This document shows, in pieces, positions 14,897-23,689 of a DNA stretch of 25,052 nt. The position numbers and the translations under genes were made by a program. Each line of letters opens with the position of its first letter. Position 1 is the first letter of the stretch. The notes under the pieces were generated by a model. The model saw only the letters and a program-made list of their open reading frames with translations, was not told the origin of the DNA and ran no database searches. Source of the DNA: JALUUH01 sp964636675 (GTDB lineage: Bacteria; Pseudomonadota; Gammaproteobacteria; S012-40); NCBI GenBank assembly GCA_964636675.1, contig CAZWUO010000029.1:1-25052 (forward strand), given 5' to 3'.

Positions 14897-17704
14897 CTAC
14901 CCCGTATTGCGCATGCCGGTGGCAATGGCATTAATGCTGCGCAGTAACGGATCTAGCCAGGCAGCTCGTTCATTACTATTTTCTGGCAGGCTGCGATACA
15001 GTTTCAGCAAATCGATTTGAATGTGGTTTAACGGATTGAGGTAAGGGCTGCGTCGCGAAAGCGATAAAGCCAGCGCAGAGTTTTCATCGAGTAATGCGCT
15101 TTGTCCCGTGATGTGCAGTATCTGGCTCACCGTTCGGGTGTGCTCCGCTTTTATCAGTTGGTAGACTCGCGTTGCTATTTCTGGGTCTTTACACAGTGAA
15201 CTGTATTCTTGTGCGAGTTCCATTTCTGCTTTCTGTAATGCCATTTGAGTATTGCTCAGTAGGGCATTAAAAAATGGCCACTCTAAATACATGCTTTGAA
15301 GTTTTGCGATGCGTGTAGGGTCAGTGTTACGCCATGTTTCTAAAGCGGTACCGATGCCGTACCAAGCGGGCAGTGTATGACGTGCTTGTGCCCAGCCAAA
15401 AACCCACGCAATAGCGCGTACTGAGCTTTTTGATCGATCCCCCTTTTTGCGATGTGAGGGACGAGACCCGATATTCATTAAGCCGATTTCAGTGACCGGC
15501 GTCGCTTCATAGAAATAATCCAAAAACCCTGGTGTGTTTTCCGTAAGGTCACGGTAAGTTTTTTCTCCATGTTTAGCGAGCTCATCCATGATTCCCAGAC
15601 TGTCTTTTCGGTCATCCGGTAGATTGTCCATTACTACCCCACGACTAGCGCCAATCAGGCCAGTGGCGCCCATGGTTAATTCATAGATTGCAGTTTCTTG
15701 ATTACCGTATTTAAAAGATAATACTTCGCCTTGTTCGGTAAACTTGATTTGACCGTGTACTGTTCCAATCGGTTGGGCGAGTATTGAATCATGGGTGGGG
15801 CCGCCACCGCGGCCAACCGTGCCGCCACGGCCATGAAACATGCGTAATTTAATCTCGCGCTCTGTGGTTAGCGCCGTTATTTTTTTCTGCGCCTCAAATA
15901 AATTCCAAGCAGATGCGAGTATGCCTCCATCTTTACACGAGTCGGAGTAACCCAGCATCACTTCTTGCAGATTGCCGGATGATGCCAGCAATGTTTTATA
16001 GGTTTGATTATCTAATAATTTACACATGACTGGCTCAATGCGTTCAAGATCTTCGATGGTTTCAAATAACGGCGCAACGGAAATGTCACAACGGCAATTA
16101 TTCCCGTCGAATTCAACCAAGCCCACCATTCTTGCGAGTAGCATAACCTCCATGATATGACTGGCTTCATGGGTCATGGATATGACATAAGCGCCAAACG
16201 TTTTAGCGCTGAGTTCCTTTTGCATTTCACGCATGACGTGAAAGGTGTCGATAATTTCTCGTCCTTGCTCACTCAGTTCTGCACGTTTGATACGTGGAAC
16301 TTGTATTAATGAAATAGTCTTTGAGAGCAATGATAGGCGTTGATCTTCATCGAGCGATAAGTAGTCATCACGTTCAAAGAAGAGGTTATATATTTCAGCG
16401 ACGGTTTCAGAGTGCAGGGTCGATTCTTGTCTGAGATCGAGTTTTAATAAATAAAACCCAAATGTCTCCACCAAACGAATCAAGTCATTCAAGTGTCCAT
16501 TGGCGCTTGAGTAGTCGCCATGGTTGCGCAAAGACTCCTGAATTAAATGCAAGTCGTTGAGAAATTCATTTTCGTTGGTATAACGCCATGCGTGCTCATC
16601 TGTGGTTGTTTGGTTTTGCAAACGATGTTTTATCGCGATTAGATTTTGCTCTAGCCGATAACGTATGATATGCAATTTTCGTCGATAAGGTTCTGTTTCA
16701 AAACGTTCGAGTTTATCTCGAAACACTCTTTGTAATAGCTCAGTGTCTTGTTCCTCGGCGGCAAGCATTGCTTCCAGAGGCTCACAAAAATGACTGGAGT
16801 GGGTCAGTTCACGGCTGAGTTCACGAATGCGTTGAATGTATTCAAGTAATACAACTTGGGATTGCAAAAGCAATGCAAAGACGGTGGTCTTGGGTTTGAC
16901 ATTCGGATTGCCATCTCTGTCACCACCAATCCAGGAACCAAAGCTCAAAAAACTGGGAACGAGAATATTGGGTTTTTGATTTTCATCAGCCCCGTAATGT
17001 TTGGCGACTGCATTTTCGAGATTGCGATAGACTTCGGGAACGGCTTTAAATAATGTGCGCCGTGCATAATAAAGCCCGAGTCTGATTTCATCTGCAACTT
17101 GCGGTTTTTGGCTACGCACTTCGTCGGTGTTCCAGAGGACTCTAATCTGGTTTTCGAGCTCGGCATAAATGTCATTTTGTTGGGTTTCGTTAAGCTGTGG
17201 GTCGCGCAGTTTTTCGTTGCTTTGAAAAATGGCACGCAAGTTTTCCATGACGCTGCGGCGCTTAGACTCTGTGGGGTGCGCAGTGAGAACCGGAATATAG
17301 GCTAGGCTACCGAGTAGGCTAGTGAGCTGGTCAGCGTTTACGTCTTGCTCTTTTAGGGTTTTTATCGTGTGCTCAAATGATCCGTAAAACGTTTCACCAA
17401 GCTGGATTCGTTCGCGGCGTTGATCATGCTGAAATGATTCTTCGGCAATATTGACCAGGCTAAAATAAATACTGAAACCACGAATAACCTTTGACAACGT
17501 GGGCGGATCAAGTTTGCTCACCATCTGAGTGAGCGCATTACGGTCGGTGGTACTGTTTTGATTTCTAAGGTCTAGGAAGCCGATTCTAAGGGTTTCTACG
17601 GCTTGGTAAACTTCCTCACCGGCTTGTGACCGAAGTACATTTCCCAATAACGTGCCAAGGAGTTTAACCCGAGAGCGGAGTGCTTTATCACTCGGTAGCT
17701 TCAT
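14897..17704 (-). CDS. ppc: Phosphoenolpyruvate carboxylase
   Basis: Fixes bicarbonate onto phosphoenolpyruvate to make oxaloacetate, refilling the TCA cycle. The 935-residue product begins MKLPSDKALRSRVKLLGTLLG and carries both catalytic signatures: VLTAHPTESKRRSV with the essential His143, and FHGRGGTVGRGGGPTH (623-638). SWIGGDRDGNPNVK (257-270) is also typical. It ends GMRNTG, the expected C-terminus that takes part in the active site. Length is within the usual range (E. coli 883). Start ATG 17704 has AGAGG upstream. It is transcribed in the same direction as glgA with a 234-bp gap, so a separate promoter is likely. Confidence 0.97.
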   Translation of the reverse strand: MKLPSDKALRSRVKLLGTLLGNVLRSQAGEEVYQAVETLRIGFLDLRNQNSTTDRNALTQMVSKLDPPTLSKVIRGFSIYFSLVNIAEESFQHDQRRERIQLGETFYGSFEHTIKTLKEQDVNADQLTSLLGSLAYIPVLTAHPTESKRRSVMENLRAIFQSNEKLRDPQLNETQQNDIYAELENQIRVLWNTDEVRSQKPQVADEIRLGLYYARRTLFKAVPEVYRNLENAVAKHYGADENQKPNILVPSFLSFGSWIGGDRDGNPNVKPKTTVFALLLQSQVVLLEYIQRIRELSRELTHSSHFCEPLEAMLAAEEQDTELLQRVFRDKLERFETEPYRRKLHIIRYRLEQNLIAIKHRLQNQTTTDEHAWRYTNENEFLNDLHLIQESLRNHGDYSSANGHLNDLIRLVETFGFYLLKLDLRQESTLHSETVAEIYNLFFERDDYLSLDEDQRLSLLSKTISLIQVPRIKRAELSEQGREIIDTFHVMREMQKELSAKTFGAYVISMTHEASHIMEVMLLARMVGLVEFDGNNCRCDISVAPLFETIEDLERIEPVMCKLLDNQTYKTLLASSGNLQEVMLGYSDSCKDGGILASAWNLFEAQKKITALTTEREIKLRMFHGRGGTVGRGGGPTHDSILAQPIGTVHGQIKFTEQGEVLSFKYGNQETAIYELTMGATGLIGASRGVVMDNLPDDRKDSLGIMDELAKHGEKTYRDLTENTPGFLDYFYEATPVTEIGLMNIGSRPSHRKKGDRSKSSVRAIAWVFGWAQARHTLPAWYGIGTALETWRNTDPTRIAKLQSMYLEWPFFNALLSNTQMALQKAEMELAQEYSSLCKDPEIATRVYQLIKAEHTRTVSQILHITGQSALLDENSALALSLSRRSPYLNPLNHIQIDLLKLYRSLPENSNERAAWLDPLLRSINAIATGMRNTG

Positions 17705-17938
17705 AATTGCCTCTATTGTATAAATATTGATTGCGCGTGGTTCGATTGAGACCGGAAAAATCCTATCTCAATAGTTTCTTGGTATCTACAAATGTGGATA
17801 ATAAAGTCGTCGTTGGGCTAATAATCTATTAAAAACATAATGTTAGACTATTTTTTATTGCTTGTAATATTCGTTAGAGTACACGCTTGAGCACTGTCGT
17901 TAAAGCCTCACACAAGTTGGAGGAGCGCATTATACATA

Positions 17939-19399
17939 TTATTTGCTTGGCTTGCTTTGGCGATTATTGAGTAGGGATCGATAGAGTGTAAGGTATTGTT
18001 TTGCTGAGTTTTTCCAGCTGAAATCTTGAGACATTGCAGACTTGACGAGTTGCCGCCATTGTTTGGGATTATTAAATAAACTCATTGTTTTTTCAATCGC
18101 TTGTATTAAAGCCCTTGCATTCGGCTGAGACAAATGGATGCCCGTGGCATTGGCTTCATTGGAATGGATATCATTAATGCTATCTGCCAGTCCACCGACC
18201 GGGTTAACAATGGGTATCGTGCCGTACTTCAAGCTGTAGAGCTGGTTTAGTCCGCAGGGTTCAAAGCGTGAGGGCATTAGAAAAACATCGGCGCCGGCCT
18301 CAATTTGATGTGCGAGTGTTTCATCATAGCCTATGTGCACAGACAGCTTTTCGGGGTGGGCTTGCATGGCATCGAGTAATTGGGTCTCTAGGGTTTTGTC
18401 GCCAGAGCCAAGAATGACCATTTGCAAATCCCGTTGCATGAGTTCCGGTAACGCTTGAAGCAACAGGTCGACTCCTTTTTGCTCAACCATGCGGCCAATG
18501 GTAGCAAACAGTGGAATATCCGCTTTCGGTGGGAGCTGGCAATAAGTTTGTAAACTTTTTTTATTGAATGGCTTGCCAGTGAGATTGGTTTTGGAATAAG
18601 GGTGGTCGATGAGTTTATCGGTTGCGGGATTCCAGACGGTGTGATCTATCCCATTTAATATGCCGCTTAGTCGATCTGATTTAGCTTGTAATAAACCCTC
18701 TAGTCCATAGCCAAATTCCGTTGTTTGTATTTCTTTTGCATAAGTTGGACTCACGGTTGTTAGATGATCTGCGCAGCTAAGTCCTCCCTTGATAAACGAA
18801 AACTGCTGGTGAAATTCCATTTTTTCCATATCCCAGAGTTCCTGCGGTAGCCCAAGTTCTGTAAATGCTTGCCACGAAAACAGCCCCATATATGCCAGGT
18901 TATGGATGGTAAAAAGCGTGGCTGGGCGTGAGGTTTCTGTAGCGAGCAACGCGGGAAGCAATCCGGTTTGCCAATCATTGCAGTGGACAATCTCTGGTTG
19001 CCAATCTAAGTTTGCGCGATTTTGGGCTATTTCCAGGGCGACACGATTAAACGCGGTAAAACGTTGTGCGTTATCGGGCCAGTCGTTGCCGTCCTCTGTC
19101 GTATAAGGGTTGCCAATCCGGGAAAAATATTTCGGTATATCAACCAACCAAACAGTGAGCCTGGTGCCGGGCAACTTACCTTCTAAAATGGCCGCATTGT
19201 GTGGCAAATTTGGTGTATTTAAAGTTTTGAGCGATGACATTTTCTGTACGGCGGGCAAATAGGCGGGCAACAAAATCCGAGTTTTCACACCGAGCGTGCT
19301 TAACGCCAGGGGTAGACCCGCTGATACATCGGCAAGTCCACCGGTTTTAATTAACGGAAAAATTTCACTGGTAATGAATAAAGCGTTTAAATTTGACAT
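17939..19399 (-). CDS. glgA: Glycogen synthase (ADP-glucose type, GT5)
   Basis: Extends alpha-1,4-glucan from ADP-glucose for glycogen storage. The 486-residue product has the ADP-glucose-binding motif KTGGLADV (18-25) in the GT-B N-domain, the HCNDWQTGLLPALL segment, and in the C-domain PSRFEPCGLNQLYSLKYGTIPIV with the catalytic glutamate of EPCGL. Length matches E. coli GlgA (477). Start ATG 19399 has only a weak AGAAAG. The other glg genes are not in the window. The leader, read on the minus strand, contains three tandem copies of an AAAAGGAGTTAC unit starting about 55 nt upstream of the start codon. It is divergent from gnd. Confidence 0.96.
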   Translation of the reverse strand: MSNLNALFITSEIFPLIKTGGLADVSAGLPLALSTLGVKTRILLPAYLPAVQKMSSLKTLNTPNLPHNAAILEGKLPGTRLTVWLVDIPKYFSRIGNPYTTEDGNDWPDNAQRFTAFNRVALEIAQNRANLDWQPEIVHCNDWQTGLLPALLATETSRPATLFTIHNLAYMGLFSWQAFTELGLPQELWDMEKMEFHQQFSFIKGGLSCADHLTTVSPTYAKEIQTTEFGYGLEGLLQAKSDRLSGILNGIDHTVWNPATDKLIDHPYSKTNLTGKPFNKKSLQTYCQLPPKADIPLFATIGRMVEQKGVDLLLQALPELMQRDLQMVILGSGDKTLETQLLDAMQAHPEKLSVHIGYDETLAHQIEAGADVFLMPSRFEPCGLNQLYSLKYGTIPIVNPVGGLADSINDIHSNEANATGIHLSQPNARALIQAIEKTMSLFNNPKQWRQLVKSAMSQDFSWKNSAKQYLTLYRSLLNNRQSKPSK

Positions 19400-19451
19400 T
19401 GAGTACTTTCTGATAATATTAAGTTTGTGAGGGTTTGTAACTGAGATAAGT

Positions 19452-19492
19452 GTAACTCCTTTTGTAACTCCTTTTGTAACTCCTTTTGTAAC
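19452..19492. repeat. 12-bp tandem repeat between glgA and gnd
   Basis: GTAACTCCTTTT occurs three times exactly (19452-19463, 19464-19475, 19476-19487) and is followed by a partial GTAAC (19488-19492). On the plus strand each junction creates TTGTAA, a -35-like hexamer, every 12 bp. On the minus strand, the glgA leader strand, it reads AAAAGGAGTTAC repeatedly, giving evenly spaced GGA motifs. Confidence 0.95.
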
Positions 19493-19514
19493 AAGCAGTT
19501 ATTAGGACTATAGT
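19486..19514 (+). promoter_or_regulatory. Candidate sigma-70 promoter for gnd
   Basis: TTGTAA (19486-19491) and TATAGT (19509-19514) are separated by 17 bp, the optimal spacing, each with one or two mismatches to consensus. The -35 is supplied by the last junction of the tandem repeat. Predicted transcription start is near 19521, leaving a leader of about 50 nt before gnd. The upstream TTGTAA copies are too far from this -10 to be used with it. Confidence 0.5.
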
Positions 19515-19572
19515 GGATTACAGCTGAAACAAATTACAGCAAACTTTATGTGTAGCAAGATAAAGGATCGGC

Positions 19573-20997
19573 ATGGACAAGGCAGATATTGGATTAATCG
19601 GATTGGCCGTGATGGGGCAAAACCTGGTACTAAACATGGCGGATCATGGGTTTAAGGTTGCAGTCTTTAATCGCACCGTATCGCGAGTTGATGACTTTTT
19701 AGCCGGGTCGGCAAGTGGTAAATCGATTATTGGCGCGCAAAATATTGCAGAGTTTTGCGTGTTATTAAAGTCACCGCGAATAATTATGCTCATGGTCAAG
19801 GCAGGGCCGGTGGTCGATGAGTTTATTGATTTGTTAAAACCACACCTTGCGCCAAATGACATCATTATAGATGGTGGTAATTCATGGTATCTAGATACGG
19901 AGAGAAGAGTCCAAGCCTGTGCTGAGCAAAACTTATTGTTTCTGGGGGTGGGTGTTTCAGGCGGTGAAGAAGGGGCACGACATGGGCCGTCGATTATGCC
20001 GGGTGGTAACAAAAAAGCTTGGCCTCAGGTAAAAGCAATATTACAGGGCATTGCTGCTAAAACGGATGGAGAGGTAGGTTGTCGCTGGGTCGGCGAAGGA
20101 GGGGCAGGGCATTATGTCAAAATGGTGCATAACGGTATCGAATACGGTGATATGCAGCTTATTTGTGAAGCCTACCATTTGCTGCGCGAAGGGCTTGCTT
20201 GTACCGTCGATGAATTAGCCGATATCTTTGCGCAATGGAATGAGGGCGTGCTCGACTCTTATTTGATCGAAATTACACGGGATATTTTCAAGGTAAAAGA
20301 TGAGCGAGGCAAGCCGCTTATCGATTCTATTCTCGATGTAGCCGGTCAAAAAGGTACCGGCAAGTGGACGAGTGCTAATGCTTTGGAATTAGGGGTACCG
20401 CTTACCTTGATCGGAGAAGCAGTATTTGCACGGTATTTATCCGCATTTAAAGCGAGTCGGGTAGCGGCGGCAAAATTACTGGCTAAACCAGCAAGCATTG
20501 CGCCGATTGCAAATAAAGAAGCCTATATTGATTGCATTCGCGATGCACTGTATGCCTCCAAAATCATATCTTATGCCCAGGGTTTTATGTTAATGCGTGA
20601 AGCCGAAAATACCTATCATTGGCAGCTTGCTTTTGGCGATATTGCATTGATGTGGCGCGGTGGCTGTATTATCCGTAGTCGTTTTCTGAATAATATCAAG
20701 CAAGCCTACGACACCAATCCAAATTTAGAAAACTTATTACTCGATGATTTTTTTATCTCTGCGATTCAGCAAGCTCAAACAGGTTGGAGGAAAGCCCTGG
20801 TTTTAGCGATTGAACTGGGAATACCGACCCCGGCATTTAGCTCAGCCTTGGCATTTTATGACGGTTATCGAAGCGCGCATTTACCGGCAAATCTATTGCA
20901 GGCTCAAAGAGATTATTTTGGTGCTCATACCTATGAGCGGATTGATAAGCCACGTGGTGCGTTTTTTCATACTGATTGGTTAACAGCCCGTCATTAA
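19573..20997 (+). CDS. gnd: 6-phosphogluconate dehydrogenase (decarboxylating)
   Basis: Oxidises 6-phosphogluconate to ribulose 5-phosphate and CO2 with NADP+. The 474-residue product has the Rossmann motif GLAVMGQNLVLNMADHGF (10-27), IDGGNSWYLDT, the substrate-binding signature GVSGGEEGARHGPSIMPGG (127-145) and the catalytic VKMVHNGIEYGDMQ with Lys183 and Glu190. It ends with LQAQRDYFGAHTYER and TDW, typical of long-form Gnd. Start ATG 19573 follows AAAGGA. It is followed 62 bp later by zwf on the same strand, so together they supply the two NADPH-forming steps of the oxidative pentose phosphate pathway. No 6-phosphogluconolactonase gene lies between them. Confidence 0.97.
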   Translation: MDKADIGLIGLAVMGQNLVLNMADHGFKVAVFNRTVSRVDDFLAGSASGKSIIGAQNIAEFCVLLKSPRIIMLMVKAGPVVDEFIDLLKPHLAPNDIIIDGGNSWYLDTERRVQACAEQNLLFLGVGVSGGEEGARHGPSIMPGGNKKAWPQVKAILQGIAAKTDGEVGCRWVGEGGAGHYVKMVHNGIEYGDMQLICEAYHLLREGLACTVDELADIFAQWNEGVLDSYLIEITRDIFKVKDERGKPLIDSILDVAGQKGTGKWTSANALELGVPLTLIGEAVFARYLSAFKASRVAAAKLLAKPASIAPIANKEAYIDCIRDALYASKIISYAQGFMLMREAENTYHWQLAFGDIALMWRGGCIIRSRFLNNIKQAYDTNPNLENLLLDDFFISAIQQAQTGWRKALVLAIELGIPTPAFSSALAFYDGYRSAHLPANLLQAQRDYFGAHTYERIDKPRGAFFHTDWLTARH

Positions 20998-21059
20998 AGA
21001 CCCAAGGTGTGCCAGAATAGCAAGAACAGGCGTTTAAAATATCTTTTAGGGAGGCTGGT

Positions 21060-22550
21060 TTGCCGCAAGCGGAGCCATGTACATACGTCATATTTGGTGC
21101 CACAGGTAATTTATCGCGGGTTAAGCTGATGCCGGCACTTTACCATCTTGAGGTCGCGGGTCGACTGCCTGAAGGCACGGTCATACTGGCTATTTCGCGC
21201 AGAGATTGGTCGCGTGAAAAGTGGATCGATGAAGTAAAAGCCATGCTGGTTAATCAGGTGCGCGGCGGTTTAGATCAACAAGCTTTTCAGCGTTTCCGCG
21301 AGCGGCTGCATTATATTCAAGGTGATTTAACCCAGACTTCTACTTATTACGCGATCAATGAAGCCTTAAATACCGAAGAAGTATTTCCGACGAATGCTGC
21401 GTTTTATATGGCGATCCGTCCTGCTGCTTTTGGCAACGTGATTGATAACCTTGAAGCGACAGGATTAACCAGCGAAGAACACGGTTGGCGGCGGGTGATT
21501 ATCGAAAAACCGTTTGGTTACGATCTGGAAAGTGCGCAGATGTTACAAAACCGCTTACACCGTTGTCTCGACGAGCATCAGGTTTATCGCATCGATCACT
21601 ATCTAGGAAAAGGTACGGTGCAAAACATTCTAGTCTTTCGTTTTGCGAATGTGATGATGGAACCCCTGTGGAATAGGAACTATATTGATCACGTGCAAAT
21701 CACTCATTCGGAGACACTCGGGATCGGTGGCCGAGCAGACTATTACGATGGCGCGGGCGCATTGCGTGACATGATCCAAAGCCATCTCCTACAGTTGCTA
21801 ACCCTCGTAGCGATGGAGCCACCCGCATCACTGGATGCAGAAGCACTGCGCGATGAAAAAGTAAAAGTGCTTAGATCCATACGTCCTATTCCACAAAGTG
21901 CGGTTCATGCACAATCATTTCGCGCCCAATATACCAGTGGTGTAGTTGCTGGTAAAAAAGTGAAAAGTTATGTCGAAGAAGAGGGTGTCGCAGAACATAG
22001 CACCACAGAAACCTATAGCGCATTAAAATTATACATCGATAATTGGCGCTGGAGAGGTGTGCCATTCTATATTCGCACCGGTAAACGCATGGCAGAAACC
22101 AAATCGGCGATTAGTATCCGGTTTAAAGAGCCACCGCAGCATTTATTTCGCAATACACCGGCTGAAAAGCTAAAACCTGACTGGGTGTTGCTCGGTTTAC
22201 AGCCTTATGAATGTGTGCGTGTCGAGATGCAAGTGAAAGAACCCGGCCTGGAAATGAAAACTCGTACGACGAGCCTAGATGCAAGTTTTCGCCAGGAGTC
22301 AGATCAAGCCTATGATGCTTATGAAGATTTATTATTGGATGTTATCGAGGGTGATCGCAGCTTATTTTTACGTTATGACGAAGTGGAGTGGGCGTGGCGC
22401 GTTGTTGACCCGATATTGAGAGTTTGGGCAATGGAGCGAGACTATATAAGCACTTACCCAGCAGGCTCATGGGGGCCACAGGAAACCCGCCGCTTGTTCG
22501 AAAAAGAAGATCAATTTTGGCGCCATTCCTTATTGCCTGATCAAGATTAA
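21060..22550 (+). CDS. zwf: Glucose-6-phosphate 1-dehydrogenase
   Basis: First step of the oxidative pentose phosphate (and Entner-Doudoroff) route, making 6-phosphogluconolactone and NADPH. The 496-residue product has the nucleotide-binding motif IFGATGNLSRVKLMPALYHL (11-30), EKPFG (149-153) and the signature RIDHYLGK (177-184), with FANVMMEPLWNRNYIDHVQI downstream. The dinucleotide loop is GATGNLS where GASGDLA/T is common, a conservative variation. I chose TTG 21060, since AGGGAGG lies 6-7 nt upstream and no nearer ATG precedes the Rossmann strand. The stop TAA (22548-22550) overlaps the ATG of a small ORF by one base. Confidence 0.96.
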   Translation: MPQAEPCTYVIFGATGNLSRVKLMPALYHLEVAGRLPEGTVILAISRRDWSREKWIDEVKAMLVNQVRGGLDQQAFQRFRERLHYIQGDLTQTSTYYAINEALNTEEVFPTNAAFYMAIRPAAFGNVIDNLEATGLTSEEHGWRRVIIEKPFGYDLESAQMLQNRLHRCLDEHQVYRIDHYLGKGTVQNILVFRFANVMMEPLWNRNYIDHVQITHSETLGIGGRADYYDGAGALRDMIQSHLLQLLTLVAMEPPASLDAEALRDEKVKVLRSIRPIPQSAVHAQSFRAQYTSGVVAGKKVKSYVEEEGVAEHSTTETYSALKLYIDNWRWRGVPFYIRTGKRMAETKSAISIRFKEPPQHLFRNTPAEKLKPDWVLLGLQPYECVRVEMQVKEPGLEMKTRTTSLDASFRQESDQAYDAYEDLLLDVIEGDRSLFLRYDEVEWAWRVVDPILRVWAMERDYISTYPAGSWGPQETRRLFEKEDQFWRHSLLPDQD

Positions 22551-22681
22551 TGCAGCGTCATAGCAAAAAACACCGATCCCTTAAGAAATTAAGTTTCGAA
22601 CCGAGATATTGGCTAATGCCTAGATGGTTTTTCTGGGTTTCAGTAACAGGCCGTCGCAGTCGTTATGCAAGCACTCGATAA
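22550..22681 (+). CDS. Small, highly basic ORF (43 residues) overlapping zwf stop
   Basis: The frame ATG 22550 to TAA 22679-22681 begins with the last base of the zwf stop codon (TAATG), an arrangement suited to translational re-initiation. The product starts MQRHSKKHRSLKKLSFEPRY and continues WLMPRWFFWVSVTGRRSRYA with STR last. It has about 12 Arg/Lys against one acidic residue and an aromatic core with three Trp. Possible readings are a short membrane-associated peptide, a nucleic-acid-binding peptide, or chance. I know of no family, and no Shine-Dalgarno separate from zwf coding sequence is evident. Confidence 0.4.
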   Translation: MQRHSKKHRSLKKLSFEPRYWLMPRWFFWVSVTGRRSRYASTR

Positions 22682-22921
22682 TTAACGGTGAGTAATACAA
22701 AACGGTTTGGTTTATGAACATGGTTGGTGTACTAGATTCCGCAGTTGACCGCTATGAGGTATCGTTAAACGATTGATGAGAAAACGAATGAGCTTGTTTA
22801 TCGAATTCACCGAGCGGATGAGCGCACTACGCCATGAATAGCCCGCTTCATCGCGGCTTGCTATTCACACTTAAAAACGCACTCTGCATGCCGTTCAGCT
22901 GCGGACTTTAGGTTAAACAGG
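22682..22921. other. Intergenic region with hairpin before the SH3-like gene
   Basis: With the small ORF excluded, about 240 bp remain between zwf and the next gene. The main feature is a strong hairpin, listed separately. I see no gene; the promoter for the SH3-like protein gene is probably here but not identifiable by eye. Confidence 0.5.
22836..22866. terminator. Strong G/C hairpin downstream of zwf
   Basis: GAATAGC (22836-22842) pairs with GCTATTC (22860-22866), and inside it CCGC (22843-22846) pairs with GCGG (22853-22856), with a TTCATC loop and a 3-nt CTT bulge. This 11-bp stem lies 56 bp before the next gene. No U-tract follows, so it may be a transcript-stabilising or rho-associated hairpin, not a classical terminator. 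Confidence 0.45.
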
Positions 22922-23689
22922 ATGTTAAATACAGTGAGAATACCCCCCGACCGAAGACAGTGGCGTAAAGCGCTCAGTTCCCTATTGTTAGCAGTGTTAA
23001 TTTTTTTATTCCTTGGCAGTGTTGCTCATGCTGAAGATGAGATGCCTCAATTAATGCCTTATGATGAAGCCGAGCGGGATCAAAGTTTGTTAGCGTTCAG
23101 AGCGCGCATGATTCAAGTCGTGGCGTTTAAAGAGCCTGAGCGACTCGTTGAAATGATCGACCCTAAAATAAATATTGGCTTGGATCAACCGAGTGGCCCC
23201 AGGGCCTTTGTCGAATTTTGGCGCCCAGAAACGATAGACAGTGAAATATGGGAGGTGCTTGGTTCTATTTTGCAACTCGGTGGTGGGTTTGTGCGTTCCG
23301 AAAATGGAGTGATGTTTTGTGCTCCCTACGTGTTTGTCAACTTCCCTGCCGAGCGGGATATATTGAGTCACGGGGTCATAACCCAGGAAAATATTGACCT
23401 CAAACAATTGCCCACTACGGCATCACTAACACTCGTTAGTTTGAGCTACGATATTGTGGCAGTGGATGACTGGAATGAGATCAATGACGAGAGCGGCACG
23501 GAGGCGTTTCGCTGGGTAAAAGTTTCTACCCTGGGTGGCAAGGAAGGCTATGTGCAACGGAAACATATCCGCAGTCCTAGCGATTATTCCGCGTGTTTTC
23601 TTCAGCGAAAAAATAAACCCTGGAAGCTTGAGTCACTCGTACTCCAACAGCCTAGCATTGAGGGGTTCAGCGAGTCGATAAGTCGCTAG
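22922..23689 (+). CDS. Exported protein with C-terminal SH3-like domain, unknown
   Basis: The 255-residue product has a basic N-terminus and a hydrophobic stretch (17-33), with likely signal cleavage at AHA-ED (35-39). The mature N-terminal half (AFRARMIQVVAFKEPERLVEMIDPKINIGL) is not recognised. The C-terminal part, about 140-217, looks like a bacterial SH3 domain: strands TASLTLVSLSYDIVAVDDW, then FRWVKVSTLGGKEGYVQRKHIRSP with the characteristic W-V-K-V and G-Y-V. Such domains often bind peptidoglycan or partner proteins in the periplasm. Cys131 and Cys223 may pair. Start ATG 22922 lacks a strong Shine-Dalgarno. The final codons form one arm of a long inverted repeat spanning the stop codon. 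Confidence 0.8.
   Translation: MLNTVRIPPDRRQWRKALSSLLLAVLIFLFLGSVAHAEDEMPQLMPYDEAERDQSLLAFRARMIQVVAFKEPERLVEMIDPKINIGLDQPSGPRAFVEFWRPETIDSEIWEVLGSILQLGGGFVRSENGVMFCAPYVFVNFPAERDILSHGVITQENIDLKQLPTTASLTLVSLSYDIVAVDDWNEINDESGTEAFRWVKVSTLGGKEGYVQRKHIRSPSDYSACFLQRKNKPWKLESLVLQQPSIEGFSESISR

Noticed and set aside
19452..19492. Tandem repeat as a CRISPR array or plasmid iteron origin
   Set aside because: Units are 12 bp and directly adjacent with no unique spacers; there is no cas or replication-initiator gene. The same holds for the 11-bp repeat at 2628-2671.
22600..22625. tRNA T-arm-like sequence (GGTTCGAAAC on the minus strand)
   Set aside because: The flanking bases do not pair as a T stem and no acceptor or anticodon arm can be formed nearby.
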